In this document: one piece after another, positions 25,502-34,730 of the stretch | Position numbering within the stretch: the first letter of the stretch is position 1 | Layout of the letters: each line of letters begins with the position of its first letter | Assembly (NCBI RefSeq): GCF_009392895.1 | Contig: NZ_CP045488.1 | Coordinates: forward strand, 2,480,001-2,544,000 | Direction of reading: 5' to 3' | Length of the DNA stretch: 64,000 nt | Source of the DNA: Natronorubrum aibiense | Lineage (GTDB): Archaea; Halobacteriota; Halobacteria; Halobacteriales; Natrialbaceae | Made by a program: the position numbers and the translations under genes | The notes under the pieces: model-generated | What the model saw: the letters and a program-made list of their open reading frames with translations, nothing else | Databases searched by the model: none | Told to the model about the DNA's origin: nothing

Positions 25502-27229
25502 ATGACTGCCCCCGAGACGCTGTCGGTGACGATCGTCGACGGCTACGTCGACGAGCCCGCTCACTTCGGGGTGCCGCCGTACATCTCGACGTACCCGCGG
25601 TATACGGCCGGAGCGCTCGTCGACGCGGGTGTTCCCCGCGAGCAAATCACGTATCATACGATCGATCGGCTTCGGGACCAGCCCAATCAGTGGCGTGACG
25701 TCGACGAGGCCGACCTGCTGATCTATCTCGGCGGGATGACCGTGCCCGGCAAGTACGTCGGCGGCACGCCCGCCGAACCCGACGAAGTGAGAAAACTCGC
25801 CTGGACCGCGACCGGGACGAGCCTGATGGGTGGCCCTGTCAAGTTCGGTGTTGGCGACGAAAACGCCGGCGCGACGGAGACCGAACGCCAGGATCTGGAC
25901 TTCGATTTCGTCGCCAAAGGCGACGTCGAGGCCGCCGTCTACGACCTCGTCGACAGCGGCCTCGAGGACTTTTCGAATCGGATGCGCGACGTCGAGGAAG
26001 TCTCCCGGTGGGCCCAGGAGGGTGCGTTCATCGTCGACCAACATCCCAACCACCCCGACCACCTCATCGCCGAACTCGAGACCTCGCGGGGCTGTGCGTA
26101 TCGCTGTTCGTTTTGTACGGAACCGCTCTACGGCAATCCCGACTTCCGCCCGCCGCCGTCGGTCGTCGGCGAAGTCGACGCTCTCTCCAATCACGGCGTG
26201 AAACACTTCCGGATCGGGCGGCAGGCCGACATCCTCGCGTACGGCGGCGACGGCGAGGCACCGAACCCAGACGCCCTGCGCCAACTCTACAGCGGTATCC
26301 GCGAGGTCGCGCCCGACCTCGAGACGCTGCATCTGGACAACATGAACCCGATCACGATCGTCAACTGGCCCGAACAGAGCCGGGAGGGGATTCGAATAAT
26401 CGCCGAGTACAACACACCCGGCGACACGGCCGCGTTCGGCCTCGAGTCCGCCGATCCGATCGTGCAGGAGGAGAACAACCTGAACGTCAGCGCCGAGGAG
26501 TGTTTCGAGGCCGTGCGGATCGTCAACGAGGAGGGTGGTTGGAGACCCGGAGAAGATCCCGCCGACGCACCAACCTTCGGCGACGAGGCGCCACGGCGGC
26601 TTCCCAAGTTGCTCCCCGGCATCAACCTCCTTCACGGCCTCAAAGGCGAACGCGAGCAGACCTACGAGCGCAACCTCGAGTTCCTCCAGCGGGTCTACGA
26701 CGAGGGCTACATGCTTCGCCGGGTCAACATCCGGCAGGTGATGTCCTTCGCCGGCACCGACATGTCCGATACGGGTGCCGAGATCGCCAACGAACACAAG
26801 AAACTGTTCAAACGCTACAAACGACAGGTTCGCGAGGAGATCGACAATCCGATGCTCGAGCGCGTCGCTCCGCCGGGAACCGTGCTTCCGGACGTCCACC
26901 TCGAGTACCATCAGGACGGGACGACGTTCGGCCGCCAACTCGGCACCTATCCCCTGTTGGTCGGGGTGCCGGGAGAACGCGATCTCGGGCGGACGACCGA
27001 CATCGCCGTCGTCGACCACGGCTATCGCTCCGTCACTGGCGTGCCGTACCCGCTCGACCTCAACGACGCCTCGATGGACGAACTCACCGCGATCCCCGGA
27101 ATCGGCGACCGGACCGCGGGCGACATCGTCATCAACCGCCCCTACGACTCCGTCGCCGACGCCGACCTCGAGACCGAGTTCGACCTCGCGCAGTTCATGA
27201 CGACGCGGTCGGTCGAACACGCCGACTGA
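25502..27229 (+). CDS. Radical SAM protein with C-terminal helix-hairpin-helix
   Basis: A 575-residue iron-sulfur enzyme. Cys198, Cys202 and Cys205 (GCAYRCSFC) bind the 4Fe-4S cluster that cleaves S-adenosylmethionine. The N-terminal 190 residues look like the cobalamin-domain-like or UPF0313-type leader of such proteins but lack the DxHxxG cobalamin motif. Near the C-terminus, SMDELTAIPGIGDRTAGDIV is a helix-hairpin-helix that could bind nucleic acid. That suggests an RNA- or DNA-modifying role, by inference. The TRAM gene downstream also encodes a nucleic-acid-binding protein. Confidence 0.82.
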   Translation: MTAPETLSVTIVDGYVDEPAHFGVPPYISTYPRYTAGALVDAGVPREQITYHTIDRLRDQPNQWRDVDEADLLIYLGGMTVPGKYVGGTPAEPDEVRKLAWTATGTSLMGGPVKFGVGDENAGATETERQDLDFDFVAKGDVEAAVYDLVDSGLEDFSNRMRDVEEVSRWAQEGAFIVDQHPNHPDHLIAELETSRGCAYRCSFCTEPLYGNPDFRPPPSVVGEVDALSNHGVKHFRIGRQADILAYGGDGEAPNPDALRQLYSGIREVAPDLETLHLDNMNPITIVNWPEQSREGIRIIAEYNTPGDTAAFGLESADPIVQEENNLNVSAEECFEAVRIVNEEGGWRPGEDPADAPTFGDEAPRRLPKLLPGINLLHGLKGEREQTYERNLEFLQRVYDEGYMLRRVNIRQVMSFAGTDMSDTGAEIANEHKKLFKRYKRQVREEIDNPMLERVAPPGTVLPDVHLEYHQDGTTFGRQLGTYPLLVGVPGERDLGRTTDIAVVDHGYRSVTGVPYPLDLNDASMDELTAIPGIGDRTAGDIVINRPYDSVADADLETEFDLAQFMTTRSVEHAD

Positions 27230-27351
27230 CCGAAACTGCGGCAGCACTGTCCTGTTCGAGACGGAATCAGCAACAATTCTGTGAAAATAACGGTTTACAG
27301 TCGGTAGTTCTATTATGGAGGCCCGTCAGAGGTGTGGGTGAGGGTCTACCT

Positions 27352-27756
27352 GTGGAAATATCTGAAAAACTCCTGTGTCTGTTCAGTACGGAGGTCTCGG
27401 CAGAGGAGGACCGATACGTCATCGAAGTACCACGCCAAGAAGTCGAAACTGGGGATATCGACCCGGAGGAAGTCTACCGCGTCGCACTCATCTCCCGTGG
27501 CGAGTCAACCGAAAGCGAAACAACGACGGCACAGCCACAGAGCGCGCCGTCTGAACCACAGCCACCGGTTGACGTTGGCGAAACGCGCTACGTCGAAATC
27601 GAAGACATCGGCAAACAGGGCGACGGGATCGCCCGCGTCGAACGCGGGTACGTCATCATCGTCCCCGGTGCCGACGTCGGCGAACGCGTCAAAGTCGAAG
27701 TCACCGAAGTCAAATCGAATTTCGCCGTCGGCGAAATCATCGAAGAGACGTTTTAA
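27352..27756 (+). CDS. TRAM domain protein
   Basis: A 134-residue protein; GTG start at VEISEKLLCLF. The C-terminal 60 residues form a TRAM RNA-binding barrel (RYVEIEDIGKQGDGIARVERGYVIIVPGA ... EIIEETF). The N-terminal half is a haloarchaeal extension with a Gln/Ser/Pro linker. Small TRAM proteins in archaea act as RNA chaperones in the cold response. It follows the radical SAM gene by 122 bases, with a TATA-like TTCTATTATG about 35 bases ahead of the start. Confidence 0.85.
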   Translation: MEISEKLLCLFSTEVSAEEDRYVIEVPRQEVETGDIDPEEVYRVALISRGESTESETTTAQPQSAPSEPQPPVDVGETRYVEIEDIGKQGDGIARVERGYVIIVPGADVGERVKVEVTEVKSNFAVGEIIEETF

Positions 27757-27986
27757 TCCCGCTGCGGCGCTCGGCGACGTTTTCACCGGGCGCCGACAGC
27801 GCGAGAAGAGGGAGTCGTTATGGACGAACGTTTTCGGAGGTGTCGGCTCACAGTGACGACATCAGCTGTGCGTCTCTCCGCTCCGTTGGCCAGCATCTCG
27901 GTCGCCGGGCCACTGATTCGACGCCACCCGAGCGTCGAGACGGTCCATTGATTGGCCTCGCTCTAATTCAGGCCAAAGTGACAATT

Positions 27987-27995
27987 CTGTTAATG
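27987..27995 (+). promoter_or_regulatory. TATA-like box for the AI-2E family permease
   Basis: CTGTTAATG lies 24-32 bases ahead of ATG 28019, favouring that start over the earlier ATG-equivalent at 27998. Confidence 0.4.
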
Positions 27996-28018
27996 CTGTG
28001 TCTGTGGTACTATACCTC

Positions 28019-29212
28019 ATGGACAGAGCTGAGTCGCCGCTGCGAACCGTTCCGGCAACGCGCGAACGTCTCGGGTGGTGGGTTTTCGGGGCCGCACTGC
28101 TGGCCGTGCTCGCACTCGTCGTCAACCAGTATCTCCCGTGGCTCGTGTTCGGGTTGTTCATTTACTACATTGCGCGGCCGATCACGCGGCGACTCGAGCA
28201 GCGAATCGCCTCGCCGACGCTCGTCGCGGCGATGACGCTGCTGCTGATCGTCGTCCCGATCGTCGCAGCGCTCGTCGCGATATTGCTCGTCGCGCTCGGG
28301 CAACTGGTGACGACGGTCGCGGACCTCCCGGTTGACAGGATCATCGCACAGTTGCCGGTCCAACTCGCGGAGCTTCCGGATACGCCCGCGGAGGTCTACG
28401 ACACGACGGTGCTGCTGATCCAGGAGCCGTCGGTTCAAACCCTGCTCGGCTCCGTCGGCGCGGCGGTCGGCACGATTGCCGCAGTGTTGTTCAACGTGTT
28501 CATCTCGCTGCTGATCGCCTTTTTCCTGCTGATCAGCGACCGCGACCTCACCACCTGGTTCGAAGCGAACGTCTTCGGCGAGAAGAGTTTGGCGAGCACG
28601 TACCTTTCAGCCGTCGACCGCGGGCTCAGTTCGATCTACTTCGGCTACACTGTGACGATTTTCGCGGTTATCATCCTCTCGGCGATCATCTACGCGGTGG
28701 TTAATCTCGTTGCACCCGCTGGACTGGCGATCCCGTCGGCAGTATTGCTCGCCGTCGTCACCGGCCTCTTTACCCTCGTCCCGCTCGTTGGTCGGTCGAT
28801 CGTCTACCTCTGTATCGCCGCGATTCTCGCCGCTCAGGCTGTTACGATCGATCCGCAACTGCTCTGGGTCCCGCTCGTGTTCCTCGCAGTCATGATCGTC
28901 GCATTCGATAACCTCGTCCGGACGTACATTCGGCCGTATCTCTCCGGACGACTGCTCAATACCGGGCTGGTCATGTTCGCGTACCTGTTCGGCCCGCCGC
29001 TGTTCGGCTGGTCGGGGATCTTCCTCGGTCCGTTCCTGATGGTGTTCATCGTGACGTTCGTGCGGCTGATCCTCCCGGTCCTAGCCACTCCGGAGCGCGA
29101 GCGCGCTGCCATCGAACCCGAGCACACGCTCGACGAGTTCATCGAGGGTGTCCCCGACCGAGTGGAGGGCCCTTCGCCCGGGCCGGACCGAACCGATGTT
29201 GGATCGGACTGA
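28019..29212 (+). CDS. AI-2E family (TqsA/YhhQ-like, UPF0118) membrane transporter
   Basis: A 397-residue membrane protein with about seven to eight segments, two near the N-terminus (29-65), a pair at 75-105 and a block from 190 to 350. The family includes exporters of AI-2 and, in alkaliphiles and halophiles, Na+(K+)/H+ antiporters; the latter is attractive for a halophile but unproven. The tail is polar (VEGPSPGPDRTD). It is convergent with the GGGP-synthase-like gene, 46 bases apart. Confidence 0.8.
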   Translation: MDRAESPLRTVPATRERLGWWVFGAALLAVLALVVNQYLPWLVFGLFIYYIARPITRRLEQRIASPTLVAAMTLLLIVVPIVAALVAILLVALGQLVTTVADLPVDRIIAQLPVQLAELPDTPAEVYDTTVLLIQEPSVQTLLGSVGAAVGTIAAVLFNVFISLLIAFFLLISDRDLTTWFEANVFGEKSLASTYLSAVDRGLSSIYFGYTVTIFAVIILSAIIYAVVNLVAPAGLAIPSAVLLAVVTGLFTLVPLVGRSIVYLCIAAILAAQAVTIDPQLLWVPLVFLAVMIVAFDNLVRTYIRPYLSGRLLNTGLVMFAYLFGPPLFGWSGIFLGPFLMVFIVTFVRLILPVLATPERERAAIEPEHTLDEFIEGVPDRVEGPSPGPDRTDVGSD

Positions 29213-29258
29213 GATCGATCCCACCTTGAGGTACGACGCCCGGTGCGTACCGCGGTCG

Positions 29259-29984
29259 TCACGGTTCCGGAATCGTTTCGCGAAAGCGGTCGAAATCGTC
29301 GTGAAAACAGTCACCAACGACGATCGCGTCCGCGCCGGCCGAGAGGATCTCGGTTGCCTTCTCTCGGCTGTCGATCCCGCCGCCGTACAGCAGCGTCGTC
29401 TCCTCGAGTACGCGAGCCGCGGCGGCGACGTCCTCGGGGCCGCCGTAGCGGCCGGCGTATTCGACGTAGAAGATCGGAAAGCCGTAGAACCGCTCCGTCG
29501 CGAGCGCCGCGCCGGCGACTTGCGCGGGCGTGTACGCCGCCTCGACGCCCGCCGTCGCCGCGGCCGTCGACTCGAGGTGCTGGATCACGTACCCCGCAGC
29601 GAGAATCGGCGTCTCGAGGAGGGCGTTCGCCCCGCCGTCAGCCACGGTAGCCGCCTCGCGGCCGAGTTCGGTGAAGATCGCGACGTGGTCGCCGACGAAA
29701 TGCGCACGGTCGCCGTTGTAGACCGCCGGTACCGCGAGCGCGTCGACGGACTCGAGCGTCGCCTGCGAGACGTGGGCGACGTGTCCCGGCTCCTGAACGA
29801 CCGGCGTCGACGGGACTGCGTCCCTGACCGCTTGGATCGTCTCGAGTGCGTTCGTCGTGGTGACACCGTCCGACCCGCCGACGACCACCAGATCGGTGCC
29901 CTCGAGAACGCCGCGGTCGGCCGGCAGCGGCTTCGCCGGATCGACCTTCGTGACGTGGGAGATCCCGTCCCAGTCGAGTTCCAT
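29259..29984 (-). CDS. GGGP synthase / PcrB-like prenyl-glyceryl phosphate synthase
   Basis: TIM-barrel enzyme that would join geranylgeranyl diphosphate (or a relative) to sn-glycerol-1-phosphate, the first ether-lipid step. Visible are HVTKVDPAKPL at the N-terminus, VVGGSDGV, AVPAVYNGD, LLYGGGIDSREKA and ADAIVVGD, all in family order. It has 241 residues from ATG 29984; GTG 30035 would add 17 residues and overlap the previous stop codon by GTGA. It may be a second copy beside the main GGGP synthase elsewhere in the genome; this window cannot tell. Confidence 0.75.
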   Translation of the reverse strand: MELDWDGISHVTKVDPAKPLPADRGVLEGTDLVVVGGSDGVTTTNALETIQAVRDAVPSTPVVQEPGHVAHVSQATLESVDALAVPAVYNGDRAHFVGDHVAIFTELGREAATVADGGANALLETPILAAGYVIQHLESTAAATAGVEAAYTPAQVAGAALATERFYGFPIFYVEYAGRYGGPEDVAAAARVLEETTLLYGGGIDSREKATEILSAGADAIVVGDCFHDDFDRFRETIPEP

Positions 29985-30031
29985 ACCGGGTTCTTCGACA
30001 CCCCGACGCAACTCCCTATCGGTGGGCCCGG

Positions 30032-30748
30032 TCACTGGGTACGGCCGTCCTCGGAGAGCGGCTGTCCGTCGATTCCCTTTGCACCCTCGGAGTCGTGGAC
30101 GACGACCTCGCCCGATTCCGGTGTGGCGGGCTCGTAGTTGTCCCGGACGCCGATCGCTTCCTCGAGTTCGCGGACGGCGCGTTCTTTGAGCGCGCGCGCG
30201 AGTTCTTCGGCGTCGTCGCGGGAGATCTCTCGTCCCAGCCCCTCACACTTGTGGGCGCGCACCGTGGCCTCGTCGTCGGCATCCCGTTGCGCTGGAAGCG
30301 CAACGCTGTCGACGGCCTCGCCCATTGGCTGGCTGGTTCCCGCGAGCGCGACGCTGAACGGATACGTTCGACAGATCAGTGGGCGGTCCTCGTGGACGGC
30401 ACAGGCACCGACGCTGTCAGTCTCGTCGTAGAAGGCACAGTCGCCGCAGCCGTCGGTCTGGAGCGCCCACTCGAACGTCTCGCCCTCGAGGTCGCCGTCG
30501 TCGGTTTCGGACAGGCCATAGGGCATCGGGCGGGCGACGTCGCGCCAGTCGTACTCCTCGTCGCCGGCGCGTTCCTCGAGCGTGCGAACCTCGTCGGGGA
30601 ACACCGTCGCCGTGTGGTCGTCGTCGGCATCGCCCGTACAGCACGCCCCGCAGCGGGTACACTCGAAGCCGATCGATTCGATCGCGTCGGCGATGTCGTC
30701 GACTGCGAGCTGGCGCGCCGTTTCGAGTTCGGCCTCGAGTGAGTGCAC
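30032..30748 (-). CDS. YkgJ-family cysteine cluster protein
   Basis: A 238-residue protein with the cluster C30, C33, C36, C37 (ECTRCGACC) and more cysteines at CGDC, ACAVHEDRPLICRTYPF and HKCEG. This is the YkgJ Fe/S or Zn-binding pattern. A long acidic tail follows. Its stop codon overlaps a possible GTG start of the GGGP-synthase-like gene, so the two are probably translated together. The function of the family is unknown. Confidence 0.8.
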   Translation of the reverse strand: MHSLEAELETARQLAVDDIADAIESIGFECTRCGACCTGDADDDHTATVFPDEVRTLEERAGDEEYDWRDVARPMPYGLSETDDGDLEGETFEWALQTDGCGDCAFYDETDSVGACAVHEDRPLICRTYPFSVALAGTSQPMGEAVDSVALPAQRDADDEATVRAHKCEGLGREISRDDAEELARALKERAVRELEEAIGVRDNYEPATPESGEVVVHDSEGAKGIDGQPLSEDGRTQ

Positions 30749-30880
30749 GCGTAAACCTACGCGTCGACGCGCATAAGTCGGTCGCTACGGGGTCCGTCAG
30801 GCGACGACGAGCCTGTCTCGAAACCGGCACCTCATCTTCGTGGAAGAACCGTTACCTCCCTCTACGACATATGGTACCTG

Positions 30881-31144
30881 ATGGCATCATTGAACGACGA
30901 AATGGCCGACGTTCAAACGGAGATCGACGAGGTGAGAGCGTGTCTTCGGGAAGAGGTTCCGCAACTCTTCGACTTCGACGTCGTCGTCGGCACGATCGAT
31001 TACAATACGAACAACAACAGCGTCACCGTCACCGTCGAACCGAGTTCCGAGGCGCGAACGCAGCTCTCGGAGCGATTCGGCGGCGTCCGGGTGAAAATGG
31101 ACGACCAGATGCGATTCGAGTTCCAGTTCGCGAGCAACGGCTAG
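30881..31144 (+). CDS. Small acidic protein of unknown function
   Basis: An 87-residue protein with an N-terminal helix (MASLNDEMADVQTEIDEVR) and a beta-rich half (FDVVVGTIDYNTNNNSVTVTVEPS ... FGGVRVKMDDQMRFEFQF). Possible TATA GTTACCTC at about 30851 lies 24-31 bases ahead of ATG 30881, supporting it as real. No family recognised. It is divergent from the YkgJ gene. Confidence 0.6.
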   Translation: MASLNDEMADVQTEIDEVRACLREEVPQLFDFDVVVGTIDYNTNNNSVTVTVEPSSEARTQLSERFGGVRVKMDDQMRFEFQFASNG

Positions 31145-31220
31145 CCCCGGTCGGCGGCTGCAGCCGACGGAGTGGTGCCTCTCGAGCATCCCGCGGCGCG
31201 ACCGTCGTGTTCCCACCGGC

Positions 31221-32003
31221 TCAACGGGGCCGCGCCAGCGTGCCGTCCCACACGACCCGTCGTTCGACGTCGAGTTTCTCGAGATGAGCGACGACGGTCG
31301 CGCGTGCGAGGTCACGAACCCCGGTGAGATCTTTTTCGTAGGCCGTTTCGAGTACGTCCTCGAGCGTCGTCACGCCAGCGTCGACCGCGTCGAGGATACG
31401 CTGCTCCCGATGCTGTCGATGGGCGAGCAGTCGCTCGAGGGTGGCCCGGGGCTGCTCGATCGCGGGCCCGTGGCCGGGCCACAGCGTCGGCGGGTCGATC
31501 GCACGGAGTCGCCGCAGGCTCGTCACGTACGCCCGCATGTCACCTTCGGGTGCACCGACGACGACGCTGCCCTCGCGGACGGCGCAGTCGCCACACAGAA
31601 TCGGCCCGCCACGGCCTCCCTCGAGCGCGACGTGGTCGGGTGCGTGGCCGGGCGTCTCGAGGAGACGAACGCGCTCGTCGCCGAGTCGAATCGTCGTCCC
31701 CGGCGTGAACGTTCGGTCGGGTTCGACGTCGGCTGCGTCTCGAAACCGGCCGGTGCGACCGGCTCGAGCCCAGACGGTCGCGTCCGTCTCATCGGCGTAG
31801 GCGGCGACAGCGCCGACGTGGTCGGGGTGGGGGTGGGTGACGAGAATGTGTTCGATCGATCGGCTCCGGACCAGTCGGTCGAGTTCGTCAGTTCGTGCCG
31901 CCGGATCGACGAGAATCGCCGGCCCCGAGCCGAGTAGGTAGGCGTTAGTCGTTCCGGTCGGGGCGCGCGTCGAGACGGGAACCGAACACCGAGTGACGTC
32001 CAT
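31221..32003 (-). CDS. MBL-fold metallo-hydrolase
   Basis: A 260-residue zinc hydrolase of the metallo-beta-lactamase fold. H57, H59, D61 and H62 (THPHPDH) bind metals, with TPGHAPDH and the CGDCA metal ligand further on, then GHGPAI. The C-terminal 60 residues form the small helical domain typical of the LACTB2/RNase-like subgroup. ATG 32003 is chosen because the upstream residues are unlike the family. The substrate is unknown; glyoxalase- or endoribonuclease-like activities are both possible. Confidence 0.82.
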   Translation of the reverse strand: MDVTRCSVPVSTRAPTGTTNAYLLGSGPAILVDPAARTDELDRLVRSRSIEHILVTHPHPDHVGAVAAYADETDATVWARAGRTGRFRDAADVEPDRTFTPGTTIRLGDERVRLLETPGHAPDHVALEGGRGGPILCGDCAVREGSVVVGAPEGDMRAYVTSLRRLRAIDPPTLWPGHGPAIEQPRATLERLLAHRQHREQRILDAVDAGVTTLEDVLETAYEKDLTGVRDLARATVVAHLEKLDVERRVVWDGTLARPR

Positions 32004-32173
32004 CGATCGACTGTCTGTCCTCGAAGAACCGTCAGTGACGCGGTTTGCCGATCGCTCGTTGCGACACCGATCGGCTCCCGCCGATCGAAAATGAAGTTCG
32101 TCGCAGGCTCGAGTCCGTGAAACTCCTTCCCCCATGTGTGTGGACCGGCTGCCGGACGGGAGCGCTGTCTAGT

Positions 32174-32455
32174 TCAGTGGTTGAGGTAGTAGACCTGTTT
32201 GCGTGCGTCGCGGAAACTGTACCGCGAGCCGACCAGTCCGACGTCCTCGAGGCGGTTGAGGGCGTAGCGGACGGTGCGGTCGGGCAGCAGCGATTCCTCG
32301 GCGAGTTGGCCCTGCGAGAGCGGCGAGTCGGTCTCTAACACCTTCGCGACGAGTTTCGCGCTCGGCGGGAGTTCGCGGAGTCGGTTGCGGTATTCGTCCT
32401 CTGAGAGGAGTTCCTCGCCAGCAACACCGCGGTCCTCGGCTGTCGTCGTGCTCAT
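32174..32455 (-). CDS. MarR-like winged-helix transcription regulator
   Basis: Ninety-three residues. A winged helix spans about 27-90 (ELPPSAKLVAKVLETDSPLSQGQLAEESLLPDRTVRYALNRLEDVGLV), the form of small haloarchaeal MarR/TrmB-like regulators. No ligand domain, so it should act as a dimer. The upstream region holds the TATA-like CACATATAGG (minus strand, near 32495) and palindrome GTATTAATAC at 32540. Confidence 0.82.
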   Translation of the reverse strand: MSTTTAEDRGVAGEELLSEDEYRNRLRELPPSAKLVAKVLETDSPLSQGQLAEESLLPDRTVRYALNRLEDVGLVGSRYSFRDARKQVYYLNH

Positions 32456-32860
32456 ACCTACGCTACCGGAATGGCCAATGGTAAAGCTTCCCTATATGTG
32501 GATACGAACAGTCCAGTTTGTATAAGGCACCCCTCTAGAGTATTAATACAGATTGTCGAATTGCGTCGCCGTCTTCCGGTCGCCTCTATATAGTGGCCGA
32601 TCGACGCAGTCGGGGCGGTGGATCAACCGTCAACGGTGGGCCGATGCCAGCATCGTGATGGCATTCCCGAGCCGAGGACGACGAATCAAGCCGTCGACCC
32701 GGCGTCTCACGGTTCGTGGCCCGGTTCAATGGCCGTTCGAGTTCGATCAAACCGGTTAATCGTGTTGATAACCGATGGGTCGCCCGTTGGATTTTCTCGG
32801 TCAATTCGCCGACAGACTCCAGTATCGTTTTATCCTCCCGCTTCTGTAGTTTCGCCCAGT
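32456..32860. other. Gene-free region between the MarR-like and methyltransferase genes
   Basis: No gene seen in 405 bases. It holds promoter-like CACATATAGG (minus), palindrome GTATTAATAC (32540-32549), TATA-like CTCTATATAG (about 32584-32593), and inverted repeat CGGTTA/TAACCG with 10-base spacer (32753-32774). The TATA box of the methyltransferase is at its right end. Confidence 0.55.
32827..32834 (+). promoter_or_regulatory. TATA box for the methyltransferase
   Basis: GTTTTATC lies 27-34 bases ahead of GTG 32861; this supports GTG over the much longer upstream open frame. Confidence 0.55.
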
Positions 32861-33568
32861 GTGAAAGGACAGGAGTGGTACCAAGCCGACGACGTCGCCG
32901 AGGAATACGACGACAAGCGGTTCTCCCAGGGCGGCCAGCTGATCGACCGCCGGGAGAAACAGGCCGTCCTCGAGGCAATTATGCCCGTCGAGGACCGGAA
33001 CATCCTCGAAATCGCCTGTGGTACCGGGCGGTTTACGGTGATGCTTGCCGAACAAGGCGCAGATGTCGTCGGCCTCGATATCTCCGCGGCGATGTTACAA
33101 CAGGGACGCAAGAAAGCACAATACGCGGACCTCGACGGAACGCTCGAGTTCCTCCGCGGCGATGCCGGGCGACTCCCGTTCCCGGACGATCACTTCGATA
33201 CCGTCATCGCGATGCGGTTTTTCCACCTCGCGGACGACCCTGAGGCGTTCCTCGCGGAGATGCGCCGCGTGTCGCGCGAACAGATCGTCTTCGACACGTT
33301 CAATCGGTTCAGCGCCCGCAGCATCTACAACTGGGCGCTGCCGATGGGATCACGGCTCTACTCGAAAAGCGAGGTGAGCATCCTCCTCGCCAAGACGAAC
33401 CTGACGCTGGTCGACGTCGAAGACGATTTCATCGCCCCGTACGGGCTCTATCGTGCGATTCCGAACGAACTCGCGTCACCGATTCGAACGCTCGATAAGG
33501 CGATCGGTAAGATTCCGGTCAGTGACCATCTGGCGTCGGTCTCCTACTGGAACACGCGCGTCCGCTGA
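32861..33568 (+). CDS. Class I SAM-dependent methyltransferase
   Basis: A 235-residue enzyme that moves a methyl group from S-adenosylmethionine. Motif I ILEIACGTGRFT lies at about 48-59. VVGLDISAAML, GDAGRLPFPDDHFDTVIAMRFFHL and RVSREQIVFDT are in family order; the C-terminal third is a haloarchaeal extension. The leaderless GTG start begins MKGQEWYQADDVAEEYDD. The glycosyltransferase gene follows after 148 bases with its own promoter. The acceptor is unknown; quinone, lipid or glycan are options. Confidence 0.82.
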   Translation: MKGQEWYQADDVAEEYDDKRFSQGGQLIDRREKQAVLEAIMPVEDRNILEIACGTGRFTVMLAEQGADVVGLDISAAMLQQGRKKAQYADLDGTLEFLRGDAGRLPFPDDHFDTVIAMRFFHLADDPEAFLAEMRRVSREQIVFDTFNRFSARSIYNWALPMGSRLYSKSEVSILLAKTNLTLVDVEDDFIAPYGLYRAIPNELASPIRTLDKAIGKIPVSDHLASVSYWNTRVR

Positions 33569-33683
33569 CGGTCGCGACCACACTGTTTCCGTTCCGGCTG
33601 TCGTGTGTCACCGTGGTGACGACGCGGACCGAGCGCTGCCGAACGACCAGCAGGGTCCGTCGTCTCTCAGCGACGAACTCCCC

Positions 33684-33692
33684 TAATTTTAC
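33684..33692 (+). promoter_or_regulatory. TATA box for the glycosyltransferase
   Basis: TAATTTTAC lies 25-33 bases ahead of ATG 33717. Confidence 0.5.
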
Positions 33693-33716
33693 TACCGATG
33701 ACTTCTATCACAGCGT

Positions 33717-34616
33717 ATGGAGCTCTCGGTAGTCGTATCGACGCTCAACGACCGGGAGCAGCTACTGTCGTCGCTCGATGCCCTCGCAGCGCGAACGCCG
33801 CCCTCGACGGAACTGATCGTGGTCAACGGCCCCTCCTCGGACGGAACGACCGGTGTCATTCGCGAGCGTCCCGACGTCGACGTGTTGGTCGAAATTTCCG
33901 AACGAAACCCGAACGTCTCGCGCAACGCCGGGTTGCGGGCTGCGACGGGCGATGTCATCGCCTTCCTCGACGGCGAATACGCCATCGAACATAGCTGGTA
34001 TGACGCCATCGAACGCTCGATCGCCGACGGCACCGACGTGGTTACCGGCCCGGTGACCGGAAGCGAAACCGACTACGATTTCCAAACACCGCGGACCATC
34101 GCCGGTCGCAGCGTCGTCCACTTCGATGGCGACAACGTCGCGTTCGACCGGACCGTCCTCGAGGCGCTCGACGGCTTCGACGAGTACCTCGAGGTCGGCG
34201 GCGAGCGCGACTGCGCCCACCGCGTTGCTGGCCTCGGGTTCGACACCGACTGGGATGCGGAGATGGCCGCCCGCTGTGAGGTCGGGACCGACGGCGGGCA
34301 GACGGACCGCGACTGGGGGCAGGCGTATCGCTCGCTATCCTATCGTCTCGCGAAAAACTACGGACTGCGACCGACCGTCCTCACACGGACAATCGGGAGT
34401 GCGCTTCGCGACGGTATCTCTGGCATTCGCGGCGTGCTCGCCGGCAACGAAACGCCAACGGGCTGGCTCTCCGACGGGACCGACGTCGTCACGAACGCCG
34501 CGTGTGGCCTCCGCGACGGGCTTCGCGCTCGCTACACTGACCGCTCGAGTCAGCGCAACCCGAATGGTCTGTCGGTGCGCCACGACCGCGCGGTTCGCGT
34601 CTACGATCGCCGATAG
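33717..34616 (+). CDS. Family 2 glycosyltransferase
   Basis: A 299-residue GT-A enzyme. The N-terminal strand LSVVVSTLNDREQL is followed by LIVVNGPSSDGT; RNAGLRAATGDVIAFLDGEYAI carries a modified DXD, and DGFDEYLEVGGERDCAHRV lies beyond it. No membrane segment, so it should be cytoplasmic. It could build S-layer or lipid-linked glycans. The DXD is DGE (LDGEYA), unusual but seen in some GT2 members. Confidence 0.8.
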   Translation: MELSVVVSTLNDREQLLSSLDALAARTPPSTELIVVNGPSSDGTTGVIRERPDVDVLVEISERNPNVSRNAGLRAATGDVIAFLDGEYAIEHSWYDAIERSIADGTDVVTGPVTGSETDYDFQTPRTIAGRSVVHFDGDNVAFDRTVLEALDGFDEYLEVGGERDCAHRVAGLGFDTDWDAEMAARCEVGTDGGQTDRDWGQAYRSLSYRLAKNYGLRPTVLTRTIGSALRDGISGIRGVLAGNETPTGWLSDGTDVVTNAACGLRDGLRARYTDRSSQRNPNGLSVRHDRAVRVYDRR

Positions 34617-34730
34617 GGCGTATACTGTTGGACAACAGTCAGTAAACGCCCGACCGCGTCTCACGGCTCGTCGGCGAAGGCGACGAGCGTTCGCGTTCGA
34701 TCGGTGCGTGAATCGTTTTGACCGGCAGTA

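Noticed and set aside
25490-27247. Minus-strand open frame opposite the radical SAM gene
   Set aside because: Shadow of a gene with a clear CxxxCxxC motif.
27820-27951. 43-codon frame between TRAM and AI-2E genes
   Set aside because: Arg/Ser/Val-rich with no family, promoter or Cys pattern; likely chance.
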